From positions 65,156 through 129,155 of the forward strand of contig NZ_MU084032.1 in NCBI RefSeq assembly GCF_008065375.1: a DNA stretch of 64,000 nucleotides, in the 5' to 3' direction. Below the pieces are notes generated by a model. That model saw nothing but the letters and a program-made list of their open reading frames with translations. It was not told the origin of the DNA and made no database searches. Made by a program: the position numbers and the translations under genes. Numbering within the stretch: the first letter of the stretch is position 1; each line of letters begins with the position of its first letter. Source of the DNA: Nonomuraea sp. SYSU D8015 (lineage in GTDB: Bacteria; Actinomycetota; Actinomycetes; Streptosporangiales; Streptosporangiaceae). Shown in pieces: positions 41,277-50,362 of this stretch.

Positions 41277-42449
41277 TCACTTCGTGCGGGTGGTGACGAC
41301 GACGAGGGTGGACAGCAGGAGGAGGGCGGCGGCGAGCCAGAGCGCGGCGATCGTGGCGAGCCCGTCCACGACGAGGCCGCCGAGCAGCGCGCCGAGCGCG
41401 ATGGACAGATTGAAGGCGGCGACGAAGAGTGCGGAGGCGGCCTCGGTGGCCTGGGGCGCGGCCTTGAGCATCCACGTTTGAAGGCTGACCGAGACGCCTC
41501 CGTAGGCCAGCCCCCACGCGATCAGGGCGGCGGCTCCGGTGGCGGCGCCCGCTCCGTACGCGGCCGGCAGGGCGGTGACGGCGGTGAGTGCCAGGGTGAT
41601 GCCGAGCAGCGTGCCCCGCAGGTGGCGCGTGACCAGACCGCCGGCGACGAAATTGCCGGCGACGCCGGCCAGGCCGTAGGCGAGCAGCAGCAGGCTGATG
41701 AAGTCTGCTGGGATGCCCGAAACCTCCTGGAGGATCGGGCGGACGAAGGTGTACGCGGCGAAATGCCCGGTGATCAGCAGCAGCGTGAGCACGATGCCCG
41801 CCCGTACGGAGGACATCCGCCACAGGCCGGGCAGCTCGGGGAACGAGATCGTACGCGTGGCGGGCAGGGCGGGCACGAACACGAGCAGGCATGCCAGGGC
41901 CACCAGCCCCAGAAGCCCGACGAGAGCGAACCCGAGCCGCCAGCCGCCGAGCTGTCCGGCGAAGGTGCCGGCGGGCACGCCGATGACCGATGCGGTGGAC
42001 ACGCCGCCGAAGATCACGGCCGTGGCCCGGCCGACGTGCTGCTCGGGCACCAGGCGCAGGGCGAGCCCGCCGGCGATGGCCCAGAAGCCGCCGACGCTCG
42101 CGCCGACCGCCAGTCGGGCCGCGAGCACGACGGCGAAGACCGGGGCCACGGCGCTGATGAGATTGGCCAGCGCCATCAGGCCGATCAGCCCTGCCAGCAT
42201 GACCCTGCGGTCCAGCCGCCCCGCTGCCACGGCCAGCGTGGGAGCGGCCAGGGCGGCCACCAAACCGGGCGCGGTCACCATCAGTCCGGCGTCTCCCTCG
42301 GAGACCTCCAGGTCGGTGCTGACGGGTGTCAGCAGGCCGACAGGGAGCAGTTCAGAGGTCATCAGCGCGAAGATGCCCAGCGTGACGGCGGAGACGGCGA
42401 GCCAGCCCCGGAGCGCGGGCCGACGTACCTCTAAATTCTGGATACTCAA
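41277..42449 (-). CDS. MFS exporter, AraJ/chloramphenicol-resistance type
   Basis: 390 residues, 12 membrane helices (DHA1). Motif A-like LAVAAGRLDRRVMLAGLIGLMALAN and motif C VIFGGVSTASVIGVPAGTFAGQLGGWRLGF (split: FGGVSTASVIGVPAGT) are clear. TTG 42449 is chosen because AAGGAGA lies about 9 bases upstream. The longer ATG at 42500 would make a perfect intrinsic terminator (42467-42490) part of the coding sequence. An Rrf2-like operator (42438-42456) overlaps this start. It is co-transcribed with RidA. Likely substrates are small metabolites, sugars or drugs; specificity unknown. Confidence 0.88.
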   Translation of the reverse strand: MSIQNLEVRRPALRGWLAVSAVTLGIFALMTSELLPVGLLTPVSTDLEVSEGDAGLMVTAPGLVAALAAPTLAVAAGRLDRRVMLAGLIGLMALANLISAVAPVFAVVLAARLAVGASVGGFWAIAGGLALRLVPEQHVGRATAVIFGGVSTASVIGVPAGTFAGQLGGWRLGFALVGLLGLVALACLLVFVPALPATRTISFPELPGLWRMSSVRAGIVLTLLLITGHFAAYTFVRPILQEVSGIPADFISLLLLAYGLAGVAGNFVAGGLVTRHLRGTLLGITLALTAVTALPAAYGAGAATGAAALIAWGLAYGGVSVSLQTWMLKAAPQATEAASALFVAAFNLSIALGALLGGLVVDGLATIAALWLAAALLLLSTLVVVTTRTK

Positions 42450-42456
42450 CGTCCAG
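42438..42456. promoter_or_regulatory. Second Rrf2-like operator over the MFS start
   Basis: CTGGA (42438-42442) and TCCAG (42452-42456) form an inverted repeat over the TTG start. They match the core of the perfect site TCCTGGAT...ATCCAGGA upstream of the Rrf2 gene. A weaker copy of the same operator suggests the regulator also controls the exporter. Confidence 0.5.
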
Positions 42457-42466
42457 GTTCTCCTTC

Positions 42467-42490
42467 GAAAACAGGCCCCCGAAGGGGCCT
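42467..42490 (-). terminator. Intrinsic terminator between Rrf2 and MFS genes
   Basis: On the minus strand AGGCCCC, loop TTCG, GGGGCCT followed by GTTTTC: a 7-base stem with a U-run, unusually classical for this GC-rich DNA. It lies 18 bases past the Rrf2 stop and 18 bases before the MFS start, so it ends the regulator message and could attenuate read-through. Confidence 0.85.
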
Positions 42491-42507
42491 TCATCGGCAA
42501 TCAGGTC

Positions 42508-42975
42508 TCAGCCGAACCAGCGGCGGGTGCGCTCGGGCTCCCCGGGGGCCCGCCTCTCCACGGAGGCGCAGACGTCGGCGACGGTCTGCCCCGCCAGCTC
42601 CTCGCGCCAGGCGAGCTCAGCCTTGCGCATGGCCGTGGAGATGACGCAGGTGGCCACGTAGTCGGTGCTCGTGTCGCCCCATGGGCTGTCGCCCAGGATC
42701 CCGGCGCAGCGGAAGGCGGGATCGGCGCCCTCGATCGCGGTGACCACCTCCAGCAGGGTGATCGAGGCCGGCTCGCGCGCCAGTGCGAACCCTCCCTTCG
42801 GGCCGGAGACGGAGGTCAGGATCCCGGCCCGGACGAGGGCCTGGAGCTGCTTGTTCAAGTAGGCGGGAGGCAGGTCGTAGAAGGCCGCCAGCCGGGCCGA
42901 GCGCACCGGCCGCCCGATCCAGGAGAGGTTCACGCACGTGTGCAGCACCCACTCGACGCCCTCGCTCATGCGCAT
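42508..42975 (-). CDS. Rrf2-family transcriptional regulator
   Basis: 155 residues. The winged HTH is MSEGVEWVLHTCVNLSWIGRPVRSARLAAFYDLPPAYLNKQLQALVRAGIL (split: RLAAFYDLPPAYLNKQLQAL), with the family wing GPKGGFALAREPASITLLEVV. There are two cysteines (FRCAG, ATCVIS), but not the three-Cys cluster of Fe-S members such as IscR or NsrR. It may therefore sense thiol modification or a small molecule. It is probably leaderless from the promoter at 42984-43013, whose -10 lies inside its own palindromic operator. It likely controls the MFS/RidA operon as well. Confidence 0.9.
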   Translation of the reverse strand: MRMSEGVEWVLHTCVNLSWIGRPVRSARLAAFYDLPPAYLNKQLQALVRAGILTSVSGPKGGFALAREPASITLLEVVTAIEGADPAFRCAGILGDSPWGDTSTDYVATCVISTAMRKAELAWREELAGQTVADVCASVERRAPGEPERTRRWFG

Positions 42976-42977
42976 AA

Positions 42978-43013
42978 TCCTGGATATTAGGCATCCAGGA
43001 ATGCGCCGAGCAA
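42978..43013 (-). promoter_or_regulatory. Rrf2 promoter with embedded operator
   Basis: TTGCTC (43013-43008) and TAATAT (42989-42984) are spaced by 18 bases on the minus strand, with the ATG 8 bases after the -10. A perfect inverted repeat TCCTGGAT (42978-42985), 7 bases, ATCCAGGA (42993-43000) covers the -10. Repressor binding would block RNA polymerase, so negative autoregulation is likely. Confidence 0.65.
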
Positions 43014-43061
43014 ATCCACGCGATGCGGGCCGAGGTCAGATCCCGTCGGCCGGTCGCCCGA

Positions 43062-43352
43062 TCAGAGCACCTCGCGCCCGCGCTGGGTGATGTCGCCGAG
43101 GTCTCGCACGGCCGGAGCGGGGTGGGGACGTCGCAGGAACTCGGCGATGAGCCGGCGGGTGACGGTGGGCGCGAGCAGTGCTTCGCCGGCGGCGACGACG
43201 CGGATGGCGGCCGGCCAGGCCGACCAGGCGGGCCACCACGAGGACGGCCCCGGCGGATCGACGATGGCGTATCTGATGATCAGCGCCACGATGACCGCCG
43301 TCGCCGCGTCGGCGACGCCCCGCCCATCGAGCCGCCGCCCAGCCCACTCCAT
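43062..43352 (-). pseudogene. Remnant of a NarL/LuxR-type response regulator
   Basis: A 96-residue frame whose second half reads AAIRVVAAGEALLAPTVTRRLIAEFLRRP and ends LGDITQRGREVL at a stop. This is the linker between receiver and HTH of NarL-type regulators (normally AIRVVAAGEALLAPTVTRRLI...LTPREREVL, here 20 residues at most: RVVAAGEALLAPTVTRRLIA). The DNA-binding helices that should follow and the receiver's phospho-acceptor region are both missing. The N-terminal half is unrelated Trp/Pro/Ala-rich sequence. A decayed fragment. Confidence 0.65.
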
Positions 43353-43560
43353 GACGGGACGTTATCGCCCCACCAGATCGCCCGGCATCCGCCCACGGTC
43401 AGACATCCACGTCCTACCGGGGTCGTACCACCAAGCCCCGGCCTCGCCCGTACGCCCGGAACGCTTCGCGCCCCTGGTTGTGACTGGGTCGCTGACCATG
43501 AGCAAGCCCTGCCCGTACGAGTGACATGCCCTGAAGCGACACGAAAGATGTCTCTTGTGG

Positions 43561-43574
43561 TGGGAGCGCTCCCA
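43561..43574. promoter_or_regulatory. CebR box 1
   Basis: A perfect 14-base palindrome, TGGGAGCGCTCCCA, identical to the CebR operator known from Streptomyces cellobiose/cellotriose operons. It lies 214 bases before cebE and is one of a pair. The cognate repressor is encoded at the end of the operon. Confidence 0.92.
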
Positions 43575-43690
43575 AACAGCTCTTTGCGTCGTTTGTCCCT
43601 GTAAATGCGGTTCCACTCTTACAAAACGCACCATTGGTAACGGTTGCGTTTCGGCGCATTGACGTGCAGACCCCGTAAGTGCACCCTTTG

Positions 43691-43704
43691 TGGGAGCGCT
43701 CCCA
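43691..43704. promoter_or_regulatory. CebR box 2
   Basis: A second perfect TGGGAGCGCTCCCA, 130 bases after box 1 and 71 bases before cebE. It lies where it would cover the promoter or early transcript. The two-box spacing allows DNA looping by a LacI-type dimer of dimers. Confidence 0.92.
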
Positions 43705-43774
43705 AAGACTCCCACCGCGGCGGAGCGCGTGCCGCGGTGCACTCCCCCAACATTCACCCGAGAAGGGGTCCACC

Positions 43775-45115
43775 ATGATGATCAGCAAGCGTCGCGGCGG
43801 TCTGGCCGCGGCCTCTGTGCTCGCCGCGGCGGCGCTGACCGTCGCGTCCTGCAGCTCCGGCAGCACGCCCCAGTCCAGCGGTGCTCCGGCCTCTTCCGCG
43901 GCGGCCCAGCCGGTCACGATCCGCGTGCAGACCTTCGGCGGCGGCTCCAACTTCGGCTACGAGAAGGCCGTCGCCAAGTGGAACGCCGAGCACAAGGACA
44001 TCCAGATCAAGCACGAGAACCTCACCGACCAGTTCGAGCAGCAGTACTGGCCGCAGATGATCCAGTGGCTGCAGGCCGGCAACGGCGCGGGCGACGTGGT
44101 CGGCATCGATGAGGGAGGCATGGGCCTGGCCAAGGCCAACCCCAACTGGTGGGTCGACCTGAAGGAGCACGGCCTGGAGTCCCGCAAGGCCGACTTCCCC
44201 GCCTGGAAGTGGGAGAACGGCGTCGCCACCGACGGCAAGGTCTTCGGCCTGGGCACCGACATCGGCGGCATGAGCATCTGTTACCGCTCGGACCTGTTCA
44301 AGAAGGCCGGCCTGCCGACCGAGCGGGACAAGGTCAGCGCCCTGTGGCCGACGTGGGACGACTTCATGAAGGTCGGCCAGCAGTTCCAGTCGAAGGTCAA
44401 GGACACCAAGTGGGCTGACGGCACCAACACCCTCTACCAGGTGGTCCTGTACCAGGAGGCGGCCAAGAACGGCAACGTCTCCTACTTCGACCAGAGCAAC
44501 AAGCTGATCGTCGACTCGAACCCGGCGGTGAAGACGGCCTTCGACTTCGCCCAGAAGATGACCCAGCAGGGCCTGACCGCCAAGCTGCGCAACTTCACCG
44601 ACGAGTGGGCGGCGGGCACCCAGAAGGGCGCGTTCGCCACGCTCGGCTGCCCGTCCTGGATGCTCGGCGTGGTCAGCGGCAACGCCGGCGAGGGCGGCGC
44701 GGGCAAGTGGGACGTGGCCGCGGTGCCGGGCGGCGGCGGCAACTGGGGCGGCTCGTGGCTGGCCGTGCCCAAGCAGACGAAGCACCCGAAGGAAGCGGCC
44801 ATGGTGGCCGACTACCTGACGCAGGCGACGACCCAGGCGAGCATCTTCACCGACTTCGGCAACATGCCGAGCAACACCAAGGCTCAGCAGGACCCGGCGG
44901 TGCAGGGCGCCAAGAACGAGTTCTTCAACGACGCCCCCATCGGTGAGATCTTCGCCAAGTCCGCCTCCAGCCTCCAGCCGGTCTTCCTCGGCGTGAAGCA
45001 CGCCCAGGTGAAGAACGCCATCGAGTCGGTCATCCAGGGCATGGACGACGGCTCCGTTCCGCACGACAAGGCCTGGCAGCAGCTGGTCGACGACGCGGTC
45101 AAGGCCGCGGGCTGA
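43775..45115 (+). CDS. cebE: Cellobiose/cello-oligosaccharide-binding lipoprotein
   Basis: 446 residues. A type II signal peptide with lipobox TVASC, lipidated Cys26, and a Ser-rich linker are followed by the solute-binding fold (TIRVQTFGGGSNFGYEKAVAKWN at about 50, IGGMSICYRSDLFKKAGLP, TLGCPSWMLGVVSG). CebE in Streptomyces binds cellobiose and cellotriose and feeds CebFG energised by MsiK. Operon order, CebR boxes and the following GH1 gene support the assignment. ATG 43775 has AGAAGGGG upstream; the longer frame from 43679 runs through CebR box 2 and is rejected. Confidence 0.92.
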   Translation: MMISKRRGGLAAASVLAAAALTVASCSSGSTPQSSGAPASSAAAQPVTIRVQTFGGGSNFGYEKAVAKWNAEHKDIQIKHENLTDQFEQQYWPQMIQWLQAGNGAGDVVGIDEGGMGLAKANPNWWVDLKEHGLESRKADFPAWKWENGVATDGKVFGLGTDIGGMSICYRSDLFKKAGLPTERDKVSALWPTWDDFMKVGQQFQSKVKDTKWADGTNTLYQVVLYQEAAKNGNVSYFDQSNKLIVDSNPAVKTAFDFAQKMTQQGLTAKLRNFTDEWAAGTQKGAFATLGCPSWMLGVVSGNAGEGGAGKWDVAAVPGGGGNWGGSWLAVPKQTKHPKEAAMVADYLTQATTQASIFTDFGNMPSNTKAQQDPAVQGAKNEFFNDAPIGEIFAKSASSLQPVFLGVKHAQVKNAIESVIQGMDDGSVPHDKAWQQLVDDAVKAAG

Positions 45116-45122
45116 TCTCCCC

Positions 45123-45149
45123 GCCCGGCCCGCCAGAAGCGGGCCGGGC
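45123..45149 (+). terminator. Attenuating hairpin between cebE and cebF
   Basis: A perfect 11-base stem GCCCGGCCCGC (45123-45133) with 45139-45149, loop CAGAA, starts eight bases past the cebE stop. No U-run. Such hairpins commonly stabilise or partially terminate after the binding-protein gene so that it is made in excess over the permeases. Confidence 0.75.
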
Positions 45150-45172
45150 ATGTTGCCGCCGAAAGGTCTGCT

Positions 45173-46129
45173 ATGAGCCTCGACACCCTTCCGCGGGCGA
45201 CGCGCAGCGCCCACCGCCGTGACCGCCCGCCCGGCCGCCGCTGGCGCTCCCGACTGGACGTCAAGGCGATGCCGTACGCCCTGGTGTCCCCGTACTTCAT
45301 CCTGTTCGCCGCCTTCGGGCTCTTCCCGTTGGCCTTCACGCTGTACTACTCGCTCTACGACTACGACCTGGCCGGGACCATCGAGTGGGCCGGGCTGGAC
45401 AACTACACCGCGCTGCTCGGCGACGAGGACTTCTGGCGGGCCGTGGTCAACACGATCGGCATGTTCGTCCTCGCCACCGTCCCGCAGATGATCCTGGCGC
45501 TGTTCCTGGCCAACGCGCTCAACAAACGCTTCAGGTTCCGCCTGGCGATCCGCATGAGCGTGCTGATGCCGCTGGTGACCTCGGTGGTCGCGGTCGCCGT
45601 GGTGTTCACGCAGCTGTTCGCCCGCGACTGGGGCCTGGTCAACTGGATCCTGAGCTGGTTCGGCGTGGACGCGCTGAACTGGCGGGCCGAGCGCATCCCG
45701 TCCTGGATCGCCATCGCCACCATGGTCGACTGGCGCTGGACGGGCTACAACGCGATCATCTTCCTGGCCGGCATGCAGACGATCCCACGCGACCTGTACG
45801 AGGCCGCCGCGATCGACGGAGCCTCGCGGCGCAGGCAGTTCTGGCAGATCACGCTGCCGATGCTGCGCCCCACCCTGATCTTCGTGGTGCTCAACTCCAC
45901 GATCGGCGGGCTGACGCTGTTCTCAGAGCCGACCACGTTCTACAACGGCAACGTCGACGGCGGCTCGCAGGGCCAGTTCCAGACGGTCGCCATGTTCATC
46001 GTCAAGCAGGGCTTCCGCGAGTTCGACTACGGCTACGCCGCCGCGGCCGCCTGGCTGCTGTTCCTGCTCATCCTCATCGGTGCGGCCATCAACTTCCTGT
46101 TCGTGCGCAGGATCGGAGGCACGAAATGA
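45173..46129 (+). CDS. cebF: Cello-oligosaccharide ABC permease CebF
   Basis: 318 residues with six membrane helices. The N-terminal basic tail is about 1-32; then YALVSPYFILFAAFGLFPLAFTLYYSLYDYDL (split: YFILFAAFGLFPLAFTLYYS). The EAA motif is YEAAAIDGASRRRQFWQITLPMLRP, interacting with the shared MsiK-type ATPase. It lies 57 bases after cebE behind the hairpin; GAAAGG precedes ATG 45173. Its stop overlaps cebG as ATGA, so the two permeases are made in equal amounts. Confidence 0.92.
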   Translation: MSLDTLPRATRSAHRRDRPPGRRWRSRLDVKAMPYALVSPYFILFAAFGLFPLAFTLYYSLYDYDLAGTIEWAGLDNYTALLGDEDFWRAVVNTIGMFVLATVPQMILALFLANALNKRFRFRLAIRMSVLMPLVTSVVAVAVVFTQLFARDWGLVNWILSWFGVDALNWRAERIPSWIAIATMVDWRWTGYNAIIFLAGMQTIPRDLYEAAAIDGASRRRQFWQITLPMLRPTLIFVVLNSTIGGLTLFSEPTTFYNGNVDGGSQGQFQTVAMFIVKQGFREFDYGYAAAAAWLLFLLILIGAAINFLFVRRIGGTK

Positions 46130-46952
46130 CCAACTGGTCTCCGACCATCCTCACCAGGGTCATGCTGGGCCTGGCCGTCTTCCTGTCGGCGTTCCCGCTG
46201 TACTGGATGCTGGTGATCGCCTCGCGCACCAACTCCGACGCCGTGGCGGTGCCGCCGCCGCTCCTGCCGGGCGGGAACCTGGGTCAGAACATCATGGCCG
46301 TGCTCACCCACGAGGACGCCAAGTTCCTGCTGGGCCTGACGAACTCGTTCATCGTGGCGGCCACGGTCACCGTCTCCGTCGTCATCATCTCGACGCTGGC
46401 CGGCTTCTCCTTCGCCAACCTGACCTTCAAGGGCAGGAACCTGCTGCTGGTGCTCGTGCTGCTGACCATGGCGGTGCCGCTGCAGCAGATGGGCGTGGTG
46501 CCGCTCTACCGGCTGATGGTGACCCTGGAGTGGACGGGCACGCTCAAGGCGGTCATCCTGCCGTACCTGCTCAACGGGTTCGGCGTGTTCCTCATGACGC
46601 AGTACACCCGGCAGGCCGTGCCGATGGAGCTGGTCGAGGCGGCCAGGGTGGACGGCGCCGCCACGCTGCGGATCTGGTGGAATGTCGTGCTCCCCGCCGT
46701 CCGCCCGGGCATGGCGGTGCTCGGCATCAACACGTTCATGCTCATGTGGAACGACTTCATGTGGCCGCTGATCGTGCTGACCCCGGACAACCCCACCGTG
46801 CAGATCGCGATCACCTCGCTCAATCAGCGGTACTCCACGGAGTACTCGTTGATCTTCGCGGGGACGGCGTTGTCCATCATCCCGCTCATCGCGGTATTCG
46901 TCGCATTCGGCCGCCAGATCGTCGGCGGACTCATGGAAGGTGCGGTCAAGGC

Positions 46953-46956
<4 letters not shown>
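46126..46956 (+). CDS. cebG: Cello-oligosaccharide ABC permease CebG
   Basis: 276 residues, six helices. It opens TILTRVMLGLAVFLSAFPLYWMLVIASR, the usual MalG-type start, and has the EAA loop VEAARVDGAATLRIWWNVVLPAVRP. ATG 46126 overlaps the cebF stop (ATGA), and its own stop overlaps the bglC start (GTGA). A long in-frame extension upstream is a shadow of cebF. It forms the membrane channel with CebF. Confidence 0.92.
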
Positions 46957-48342
<1,386 letters not shown>

Positions 48343-48362
<20 letters not shown>

Positions 48363-49341
48363 GGCTGTCGCGGCCCGGGCAGGTGTGGGCCGGGGCACGG
48401 TGTCGAGAGTCATCAACGGCTCGCCGAACGTCAGCGCCAAGGCCCGCGAGGCCGTCGAGCTGGCCATCCGCGAGCTGGGCTACGTCCCCAACCGTGCGGC
48501 GCGCGCCCTGGTGACCCGCCGCACGGACACGGTGGCGCTGGTGGTGTCCGAGTCGCAGTTCCGGGTCTTCGACGAGCCCTACTTCGCCGGCACCATCCGG
48601 GGCATCGGCTCGGCGCTGGCCGAGACCGGGCTGCAGCTCATCCTGGCGATGGCGCGCACTCCGGAGGAGCATGCGCGGCTGGAGCACTATTTGACGGGGC
48701 AGCACGTCGACGGCGTGCTGCTGCTGTCGCTGCACGGCGCCGACCCGCTGCCGGGGCGGCTGGAGGCGATGGGCGTGCCGACCGTCCTGGGCGGCCTCCC
48801 CGTCGGCCTCAACCCCTACAGCTACGTCGACATGGACAACAGGGCAGGGGCCCGGCAGGCGGTCAAATACCTGCTGGGCCTCGGCCGCCGCAGGATCGCG
48901 GCGATCGCCGGCGCCCAGGACATGGGCGTGGGCGTCGACCGGCTCGCCGGCTACCGTGACGCGCTTCTGCCCTCGGGGCTGCCGGAGCTGGTGGCGTACG
49001 GCGACTTCTCCGAGCAGAGCGGCGCGACGGCGATGGCCGAGCTGCTGGAGCGGCATCCCGATCTCGACGCGGTGTTCGCCGCGTCCGACCCGATGGCGCT
49101 GGGCGCGATGCGCGTGCTCAAGGCCGCGGGCCGGGCGATCCCGGAGGACGTAGCCGTGATCGGGTTCGACGACTCCAAGGCCGCGCAGAGCGCCGACCCG
49201 CCGCTGACGACGGTCCACCAGCCGACCGAGGCGATGGGCCGGCAGATGGCGCAGCTGCTGGTGGCCCGCATCAACGGCGAGGAGCTGCGCCAGCCTGTCG
49301 TGATCCTCGACACCCATCTCGTACGCAGGCAGTCCGCCTGA
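48343..49341 (+). CDS. cebR: LacI-family repressor CebR
   Basis: 332 residues. HTH: TLEAVAARAGVGRGTVSRVINGSPNVSAKAREAVELAI (split: LEAVAARAGVGRGTVSRVIN), hinge YVPNRAARALVTRRTDTVAL, then the sugar-binding domain (MDNRAGARQAVKYLLGLGRRRIAAI, AVIGFDDSKAAQSADPPLTTV). It represses ceb transcription at the two TGGGAGCGCTCCCA boxes until cellobiose binds. In most Streptomyces cebR is divergent upstream; here it overlaps the end of bglC by 20 bases, so it is made as part of its own regulon (feedback). A phosphotransferase follows 10 bases later. Confidence 0.92.
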
Positions 49342-49351
49342 GAGGAGCCCT

Positions 49352-50362
49352 GTGGACAGCAGGACCAAACGCCGCTTAGCCCCCGCCGAGCTCGACGCTC
49401 TGGCCCGGCGGGCGCTGGGCACGGGCGTGACGGCCTCGACCGAGCTGACCGACGGCTACGCCAACGCCGTCTGGCGGCTCGCGCTCGAGGACGGGCGCCA
49501 GGTGGTGCTGAAGCTGTCCCCGCCGCCCGAGCTCGACCAGCTCAGCTACGAGCGCAACCTGCTGCGCATGGAGGCGGCCGCCATCGAGCTGGCGGCCGGG
49601 GCGGGCGTCCCGGTGGCCCCGCTGGTGCACGCCTGCTTCGACGACCCGGTGCTGGGCGGCGACTTTCTCATGCTGGCCGCCCTGGACGGGGTGTCGTGGA
49701 ACGACGTCAAGCCCGGCGGCCCCCATACGATCGACGGCGACGTGCTGCGCCGGGAGCTGGGCGGCCACCTGGCCAGGTTCAACACGGTGACCGGCGAGGT
49801 GTTCGGCTATCCCCACGCCGGGATCGTGGCCACGACCTGGCGGGAGGCGTTCCTGGCCATGGTGGGGGCGCTGCTCGGCGACACCGAGCGCTATCCGACG
49901 CCGCTGCCCCGGCCGGTCGAGGAGATCCTGGCCGTGTTCGAGGGCGCCGCGCCCGTGCTCGACGAGGTGACGACGCCGCACCTGGTGCACTTCGACGTGT
50001 GGGTCGGCAACGTCTTCTTGGACCTGCGCGGCACGCCGCGGATCCAGGCCATCATCGATCACGAGCGGGCGTTCTGGGGCGATCCGCTCGCCGAGTTCGT
50101 CACGCCGACGATCTTCGGGGAGCTGCGCGAGGACGATCCGCTGCTCGCGGGCTACCGCGCGGTGACGCCGCTGGAGCTCACCCCCGCGGCGCTCACGCGG
50201 CTCGACCTCTACCGGGCCTACCTCTCGCTGATCCTGCTGGTGGAGAACGGACCCCGGCAATACCCCGAGGAGGAGTACGCCGGGCTCCGCGATCGGGCGT
50301 GGAAGTCACTGACCGAGGTGCTGGACCGCCTCGTACGCGCCTCCCTCGGCGCCCTTGGCTAG
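49352..50362 (+). CDS. Aminoglycoside-phosphotransferase-fold kinase in the ceb operon
   Basis: 336 residues of the APH/ChoK protein-kinase-like fold. The nucleotide-loop region is LTDGYANAVWRLALEDGRQVVLKLS with the invariant Lys in VVLKLS. The catalytic loop is HLVHFDVWVGNVFLD (HxDxxxxN) and the metal-binding Asp is in AIIDHERAFWGDP. The substrate may be a sugar, hydroxylated metabolite or drug; antibiotic resistance is not implied. GTG 49352 follows AGAGGAG, ten bases after cebR, so it should be induced by cello-oligosaccharides. The last 57 bases overlap the convergent M64 peptidase gene. Confidence 0.85.
   Translation: MDSRTKRRLAPAELDALARRALGTGVTASTELTDGYANAVWRLALEDGRQVVLKLSPPPELDQLSYERNLLRMEAAAIELAAGAGVPVAPLVHACFDDPVLGGDFLMLAALDGVSWNDVKPGGPHTIDGDVLRRELGGHLARFNTVTGEVFGYPHAGIVATTWREAFLAMVGALLGDTERYPTPLPRPVEEILAVFEGAAPVLDEVTTPHLVHFDVWVGNVFLDLRGTPRIQAIIDHERAFWGDPLAEFVTPTIFGELREDDPLLAGYRAVTPLELTPAALTRLDLYRAYLSLILLVENGPRQYPEEEYAGLRDRAWKSLTEVLDRLVRASLGALG

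Noticed and set aside
40861..41892. 343-residue frame including RidA
   Set aside because: Only the last 133 codons are RidA; the front is the antisense-like shadow of the MFS gene.
43679..43774. Upstream start for cebE
   Set aside because: Would translate through CebR box 2 and place 32 extra residues before a normal lipoprotein signal peptide.
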